64,000 bases of DNA from assembly GCF_014836765.1 (NCBI RefSeq), contig NZ_JACSQG010000001.1:802896-866895 (forward strand). Reading direction: 5' to 3'. The translations under genes were made by a program, and so were the position numbers. Each line of letters begins with the position of its first letter. The stretch's first letter is position 1. This stretch comes from Serpens gallinarum. Lineage in GTDB: Bacteria > Pseudomonadota > Gammaproteobacteria > Pseudomonadales > Pseudomonadaceae. Below, in pieces: positions 60,101-64,000 of the stretch. The notes under the pieces were generated by a model. It was given only the letters and a program-made list of their open reading frames with translations, was not told where the DNA came from and ran no database searches.

Positions 60101-60222
60101 TCCAGCTCCGGATACTGGCGAATTGACAGTTGCTTGAAGGCCTGGAAGCCGAGCAGCACGATCAACAGGCTGATGACGCTGGCCAGCACCGGGCGACGGA
60201 TGAAGGGATCGGTGAAGGCCAT
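57172..60222 (-). CDS. RND (HAE1) multidrug efflux permease
   Basis: A 1016-residue inner-membrane antiporter of the AcrB/MexB class. N-terminal IRRPVLASVISLLIVLLGFQAFKQLSIRQYPELE opens TM1; LLTLLAMVLAIGLVVDDAIVVVENIHRH carries the TM4 Asp pair essential for proton relay; GxSxxAG-type loops follow. The ATG at 60222 has GAGGA eight bases upstream, better than the TTG six bases earlier. The adaptor gene lies 70 bases upstream. No outer-membrane factor gene is adjacent, as with mexJK, which borrows OprM or OpmH. Resemblance to MexK is my recollection. Confidence 0.93.
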   Translation of the reverse strand: MAFTDPFIRRPVLASVISLLIVLLGFQAFKQLSIRQYPELESALITVTTTYPGANAETIQGYITQPLQQSLASAEGIDYMTSVSRQNVSLISIYARIGSNSDRLFTELLAKANEVKNQLPQDAEDPVLAKQAADSTALMYISFYSEELSNPQITDYLSRIIQPKLATLPGIAEAEILGNQVFAMRLWLDPIRLGAYGLSAADVSSAVRRYNFLTTAGELKGEYTLTAVNAETELKTAEAFAAIPLKTAGDTRVLLGDVARVEMGSESYDSVSSFDGTPSVYIAIQGTPSSNPLEVIKNVRGLIPELQAQLPPNLKLSIAYDATQFIRASIDEVVKTLGEAVLIVIVVVFLFLGALRSVLIPVVTIPLSMIGVLFFMQLMGYSINLLTLLAMVLAIGLVVDDAIVVVENIHRHIEEGKTPFEAALEGAREIAVPVVSMTITLAAVYAPIGLLQGLTGALFKEFAFTLAGAVIISGIVALTLSPMMCAKLLRPTTNPSGLAQRIDRTFERVRLRYQRLLHGTLDTRPVVLVFALIVLGLIPVLLMFTQSELAPEEDQGAIFLLSNAPQPTNLDYTNRYTDQFRDIFKAFPEYYSSFQINGFNGVQSGIGGFLLTPWDERSRTQMELLPLVQTRINQVPGLQIFGFNLPSLPGTGEGLPFQFVINTPNDYESLLQVTDRIRQRTQESGKFAFLDVDLAFDKPELVVEIDRQKAAQMGVSMQEVGQTLAVLLGEGEINRFTVEGRSYKVIAQVERAWRDNPDWLDSYYVRNEQGQMLPLGTLIRVHDRARPTQLNQFQQLNSAIIQGVPIVSMGEAIDTVRMIAEEEAPRGYAFDYAGASRQFIQEGGELYVTFALAVAIIFLVLAAQFESFRDPLVILITVPLSICGALIPLFLGISTMNIYTQVGLVTLIGLISKHGILIVEFANQLRHSKGLTPREAVEEAAAIRLRPVLMTTAAMVFGMFPLLLASGAGAVSRFDIGLVIATGMSVGTLFTLFVLPSMYCLLAKPDAYRQALEPAH

Positions 60223-60292
60223 GGACAATATCCTCTGCGTTTACGACCGTTTGAAGCCTTGCCCGCCTTTTCAATGTCCTGGTGCTGCCGAT

Positions 60293-61414
60293 TCAAGGCC
60301 GGGCTTCGGGTGCGACGATGGAGACGGCGGTGTCATTGTCGAGTTTCAACTGGCCGGAGCTGACTACCCACTCGCCGGCAGTCAGTCCCTTTTCAATCAC
60401 CACCAGGCCGTCGCGACGTTCGCCCGTGGTAATGAAACGACGCTCGACACGCTTGCGTGGCTGGCCTTGTTCGTCGGTCTGTACCTGGCCGGCCTCATCC
60501 TGCTGATCCGTGACGACGTAGAGCGCGTTGCCGTAGAGGCTATAAGTGATGGCGGTTTCCGGTACCACCACGCGCTGCGGCGTCTCGGGCAGCAGGACAT
60601 CTAGATTGGCAAACATGCCTGGCAGAAGTTTTTCTTCGGGGTTTTGCAGCTGGGCGCGCAGTTGGATATTGCGCGTGCTTTCCTCGGTGCGCGGGTTGAT
60701 GGCGCTGATCTGCCCGGTGAACACCTCATCGGGATAGGCCGGTACGCTGAGTTGAACCTGCTGGCCGACGCGCAGTTGCGGCACGCGCTGTTCCGGCAGG
60801 AAGAAATCAACCTGCAGGCGGGACAAATCCTGCAACGTGGCGATCAGTGTGCCGGAGCCCAGGTAATCGCCGACCTCCACTTGGCGGATGCCGATGGTGC
60901 CGGCGAAGGGCGCCGAGATGCGTTTCTTGGCCAGGCTGGCCTTGAACTGCTCGACGCTGGCCTGGGCCTGGCGGGCCTCTGCGTTCAGTCGGTCGAACTC
61001 GCTGCGTGAGATCATCTGCCGGCCGACCAGGTTGCGGGCGCGGCCCAGTTCCACCTGCGCCAGGCCCAAGGCGGCCTCGGCGGAAGCCAGGCCGGCCTGT
61101 TCCACCTCGCTGCTCATCTGGATTAGCGGTTGATCCTGGCTGACCTTTTGCCCCGACTCGAACAGCGTTTGCTGCACGGTGCCGGGGACTTCAACCGTCA
61201 GCTCCACGCCTTGAATGGCCTTGAGCGTACCGATAGCCGGCAGGCGACGCTGCCAAGGGATTTCCCGTGCAGGTTCGGCCTCCACGCTGATGGGCGGCGG
61301 CGGGGCGGAAAAAAGCTGGACCTGCTGGTAAATCGAATAGCCCTTGTAGGCAGCCAGAGCCAAAACTACCAGCACGACCACGGCAAGCATGATGAGCATG
61401 CGGCGCAGCAGCAT
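60293..61414 (-). CDS. RND efflux periplasmic adaptor (membrane fusion protein)
   Basis: A 373-residue adaptor with an N-terminal membrane anchor (LIMLAVVVLVVLALAAYKGY, residues ~7-26), a lipoyl-like segment, an alpha-hairpin (VEQAGLASAEAALGLAQVELGRARNLVGRQMISRSEFDRLNAEARQAQASVEQFKASL) and a beta-barrel (GSGTLIATLQDLSRLQVDFFLPE). It links the permease to an outer-membrane channel. GAGGA lies six bases before the ATG. It is the first gene of the pair; a hairpin lies upstream at 61548. Confidence 0.92.
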   Translation of the reverse strand: MLLRRMLIMLAVVVLVVLALAAYKGYSIYQQVQLFSAPPPPISVEAEPAREIPWQRRLPAIGTLKAIQGVELTVEVPGTVQQTLFESGQKVSQDQPLIQMSSEVEQAGLASAEAALGLAQVELGRARNLVGRQMISRSEFDRLNAEARQAQASVEQFKASLAKKRISAPFAGTIGIRQVEVGDYLGSGTLIATLQDLSRLQVDFFLPEQRVPQLRVGQQVQLSVPAYPDEVFTGQISAINPRTEESTRNIQLRAQLQNPEEKLLPGMFANLDVLLPETPQRVVVPETAITYSLYGNALYVVTDQQDEAGQVQTDEQGQPRKRVERRFITTGERRDGLVVIEKGLTAGEWVVSSGQLKLDNDTAVSIVAPEARP

Positions 61415-61547
61415 GGGGGTTCCTCGTCAAAGCGGGACGCGCGAGGAAAGCTTAGACGCAGTCCAGTCCTGCGCAGGGACCATTCGCAACCAAGGCGTGC
61501 GCTATTGGACCGGCTGCAAGGCCGCTGTAAGCATGGCGCTGATGGGC

Positions 61548-61568
61548 GAGCCTGCACATTGCAGGCTC
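61548..61568. terminator. Hairpin between the chemoreceptor and the adaptor gene
   Basis: Perfect 9-bp stem GAGCCTGCA / TGCAGGCTC with a CAT loop, 38 bases after the chemoreceptor stop. No T-tract, so intrinsic termination is doubtful. Confidence 0.35.
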
Positions 61569-61605
61569 ACCAGACCGCAGCGCCAGACACGGCGGTGCGC
61601 TGGTG

Positions 61606-63231
61606 TCAGGCCTGAATGTGCCGGGTTAACGCGCTGAGCGTGCTGGACAGGCTGTGCAAATGCTGTCCAGCCTCCTGGGTGCGTTGCAGATGGCCTTGAT
61701 TGGTGCTGGCAATGTCGGTGATCTCGGTGAGGTTCTGGGTCAGGCCCTCAACCACCGAGGTTTGCTCTTCGGCAGCGGTGGCGATCTGGCGGTTCATGTC
61801 GCGGATGGTTTCCACGGCGTCGGTGACGCCGCCGAGAATGTCACAGGCGCGCTTCACCTGTTCAACGCCATCCTCGCTGCTCTGTTGGCCGTTCTCAATG
61901 GCACGTACTGCATTAAGCGCACCGCTCTGCACTGCCTCGATGATTTGCTGGATCTCGGCGGTGGATTCTGCTGTGCGCTTGGCCAGAGTGCGCACCTCGT
62001 CGGCGACGACGGCGAAGCCGCGCCCCGCATCGCCCGCCCGCGCTGCCTCGATGGCCGCATTTAGGGCCAGCAGGTTGGTCTGGTCGGCAATGCCGTGAAT
62101 CACCTCAAGCACGGCGCCGATTCGTCCGGTATCACTCTCCAGGCTGTGCACCACGTCGGCGGCATGGATGATCTCGTTGCGAACCGCTTCGATGCTCGTG
62201 ACCATGTCCTGCATGGCAGCCTCGCCTTGTTGAGTGATGTTTTCTGCCGCATCGGCCGCGCTGGCCGCCTCGGTGGTGTGTCGGGCGATTTCCTGAGCCG
62301 TGGCCGACATCTGGTGCATGGCGGTAGCCACCTGATCGGTGCGGTCGAACTGGGTGCGGGTGCTTTCGGCCATCTGATAGGAAATGGTGTTCAATTCGCC
62401 GCTGGCCTGATCCAACTGGGTCGTACTTTGCTGAAGATTTCTGAACGTAGCGGAAAGAAACTCGCGCAGCCGATTGGCTGCCTGGGCCAATCGACCTAGC
62501 TCGTCGCGCCGGCTGGCATCCACCGGCAGACCCAGGCGCCCCTGGCTGAGTTGGGCGATGTGCTCAATCAGTTCGTTGATGGGGGCAATGAGACGACGGT
62601 TGATAAGCCATTGGCCCAGCAGTCCGACCACCAGACTCGACGACAGCATGAACAACAGGCCATAGGTGACGGTATTAGTGGTGGAGCGCTGGAGGACCGG
62701 AATTTCAGCCTCGGTCTGCTCACGCCAGTTTCGCCCCATCAATTCGAGCTCATCGCTGAAGTTACGGTCGATTCCCTGAACGTTCCGGTCCGCCACCCGG
62801 GCATTGAAACCGCTGCTCAGAAAGACCTCGCGGCCCTGACGATAGGCCTGGCCGACCTGTTGGTGTTCATTGCGCAGCTCAACCAGCCGCGCCCTGAGCG
62901 CGGGATCGATATCGGGGGCGTTGATGAGACTCTCCAGACTTTGTTGCACGTCGCGTTCCTGGGCCTCGAAGCGGTTCCAGAATGACGCCAGGTCGTTGCT
63001 GCTCCGGGTCCGCAGCAGCATGTTTTTCCACTCCTGAACCTGGGTCTTGAAGTCGAGATTGGCCTGGTTAAGCACCAGTGTGGAATGCGTCGGGCCGGCC
63101 AGCAGGCGTTGATACGCATGGGCGTTGTCACTCAAGGACTGAAAGCAGGCCAGAGCAATCATCAGCATCAACATCAGGCTGCCGCCCAGCAGGATCAGGA
63201 CTTGGCTGCGCAGCGAGTTGGCAAAAGACAT
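61606..63231 (-). CDS. Methyl-accepting chemotaxis protein
   Basis: A 541-residue chemoreceptor: TM1 at about 12-32, a periplasmic four-helix-like sensor (residues ~33-185), TM2 near 190-208, a HAMP domain ([47 protein letters not shown]), and a cytoplasmic signalling domain with the hairpin tip [44 protein letters not shown]. The ligand is unknown. AAGGA lies seven bases before the ATG. It lies upstream of the efflux pair on the same strand. Confidence 0.92.
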   Translation of the reverse strand: MSFANSLRSQVLILLGGSLMLMLMIALACFQSLSDNAHAYQRLLAGPTHSTLVLNQANLDFKTQVQEWKNMLLRTRSSNDLASFWNRFEAQERDVQQSLESLINAPDIDPALRARLVELRNEHQQVGQAYRQGREVFLSSGFNARVADRNVQGIDRNFSDELELMGRNWREQTEAEIPVLQRSTTNTVTYGLLFMLSSSLVVGLLGQWLINRRLIAPINELIEHIAQLSQGRLGLPVDASRRDELGRLAQAANRLREFLSATFRNLQQSTTQLDQASGELNTISYQMAESTRTQFDRTDQVATAMHQMSATAQEIARHTTEAASAADAAENITQQGEAAMQDMVTSIEAVRNEIIHAADVVHSLESDTGRIGAVLEVIHGIADQTNLLALNAAIEAARAGDAGRGFAVVADEVRTLAKRTAESTAEIQQIIEAVQSGALNAVRAIENGQQSSEDGVEQVKRACDILGGVTDAVETIRDMNRQIATAAEEQTSVVEGLTQNLTEITDIASTNQGHLQRTQEAGQHLHSLSSTLSALTRHIQA

Positions 63232-63481
63232 GACACATTCCTTGGAGAGGGAGAAGTGCGACCGTACGGACTTCGCTGTACCGGACGGTTGGCAATGGAA
63301 AGCGGGCTGGAAAAGCGCAGAGGCTGGCTGCGCATCACAATTGTGCCTTTACCGTTTATCGGCTGACGGCTCGCTGAACTTGAGGGAAAGGACACAGACT
63401 CGGCGTTGAAACTCTGGGTGTTGATTATCCCCTGCGCCCATTGTCTACCGATGAAATGGGTGCAATGGATGGAGGTGTGCC

Positions 63482-64000
63482 ATGAACCTGAAAGAGGCCG
63501 GCTCGCCGGCCGATGTATACGAGCAGTTCTTCGTCCCTGCGTTGTTCCGACAATGGGGGGAAGTCATGGTGGACGTGGCGGGTATCGAGACTCGCCAACG
63601 CGTGCTCGACGTCGCCTGCGGCACTGGCGTGCTGGCCTGTGCCGCAGCCCAGCGGGTCGGTGGCGGTGGAGCGGTCACCGGACTTGATCCCAACGAGGAC
63701 ATGCTGGCCGTGGCGCGCCGCAAAAGCACCACGATCGAATGGCTCAGCGGTCGTGCCGAGGCATTGCCCTTCAACGACCAGAGTTTCGACGTGGTGGTCA
63801 GTCAGTTTGGCCTGATGTTCTTTGACGATCCGGTGGCGGCGCTGCGGGAGATGCGCCGCGTGCTTCGCCCCGGAGGACGCCTGGCCGTGGCGGTGTGCGA
63901 TGCGCTCGATCATTCTCCCGGCTACGCGGTGCTCGCCGAGTTGCTGCAGCGGTTGTTCGGTGAGGCCGTGGCTGAGGCCTTTCGCATGCCGTTTTCCTGT
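63482..64000 (+). CDS. SAM-dependent methyltransferase (truncated by the window end)
   Basis: The visible 173 residues start MNLKEAGSPADVYEQFFVPALF and hold the class I SAM-binding motif VLDVACGTGVLACAAAQRV (near residue 42), GLDPNEDML, and LPFNDQSFDVVVSQFGLMFFDDPVAALREMRRVLRPGGRLAVAV. This is the UbiE/Methyltransf_11 pattern. GGAGG lies six bases before the ATG. The C-terminus and substrate are outside the window. Confidence 0.85.
   Translation, partial: MNLKEAGSPADVYEQFFVPALFRQWGEVMVDVAGIETRQRVLDVACGTGVLACAAAQRVGGGGAVTGLDPNEDMLAVARRKSTTIEWLSGRAEALPFNDQSFDVVVSQFGLMFFDDPVAALREMRRVLRPGGRLAVAVCDALDHSPGYAVLAELLQRLFGEAVAEAFRMPFSC

Overview
The window is a stretch of Pseudomonas chromosome. It is GC-rich and densely coded. 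It carries MvaT (the H-NS-like protein of pseudomonads), a BfrB/Bfd pair, and the block argF - grxD - bfr - bfd - rnt - pyrC - motY - argG - gloA, which follows the P. aeruginosa order. Dispersed palindromic repeats point to the mendocina/stutzeri/oleovorans side of the genus, but that placement is an inference. No rRNA, tRNA, CRISPR array, prophage, integrase or transposase gene was seen. The window is core genome with a few accessory islets and small repeat insertions.

Layout. 1-9.2 kb: a bestrophin-like channel, divergent metR/metE with two MetR-type boxes, then glpD, a YbaK-type deacylase, glpK and a PhzF-like isomerase. 9.2-17.8 kb: an ABC ATPase coupled to argF, grxD, iron storage and release (bfr, bfd with a Fur-box match), rnt-pyrC, motY, argG and gloA. 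17.8-25 kb: an RhlE-like helicase, a small periplasmic protein, the ergothioneine pair egtB-egtD, an Atm1-type ABC exporter and a small exported protein. 25-28 kb: a four-gene minus-strand string made of a MoaD/ThiS-like carrier, a cytosolic Asp-box beta-propeller, a broken homocysteine S-methyltransferase and a small protein. 28-32 kb: membrane proteins and a lipoprotein sugar dehydrogenase. 32-36.5 kb: a giant Lhr helicase with repeat DNA inserted in frame. 36.8-39 kb: a lipoprotein, a protealysin-type M4 protease and its emfourin-like inhibitor. 38.9-46.2 kb: a pseudouridine synthase, a second sugar dehydrogenase, CvfB, an acyl-CoA dehydrogenase-like protein, YceI, a cardiolipin-synthase-like PLD, a DUF2846 lipoprotein and a DJ-1/PfpI protein. 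46.3-50.6 kb: class I fumarase, pyruvate kinase and a tandem Usp protein. 50.7-57.1 kb: two lipoproteins, a DUF4124 protein, a PilZ protein, exonuclease I, mvaT, purU and two small proteins. 57.1-64 kb: a two-gene RND efflux system, a chemoreceptor, and a methyltransferase cut by the window end.

The most interesting items are: the carrier plus propeller operon with its decayed methyltransferase; the in-frame repeat insertion in lhr; the protease-inhibitor pair with a four-base overlap; a 145-bp MITE-like element ending 13 bases before the cvfB start; and a near-perfect 32-bp dyad upstream of mvaT. Start codons were chosen mainly from Shine-Dalgarno spacing and family N-termini. Functions are homology-style assignments from reading the proteins; no database search was run.
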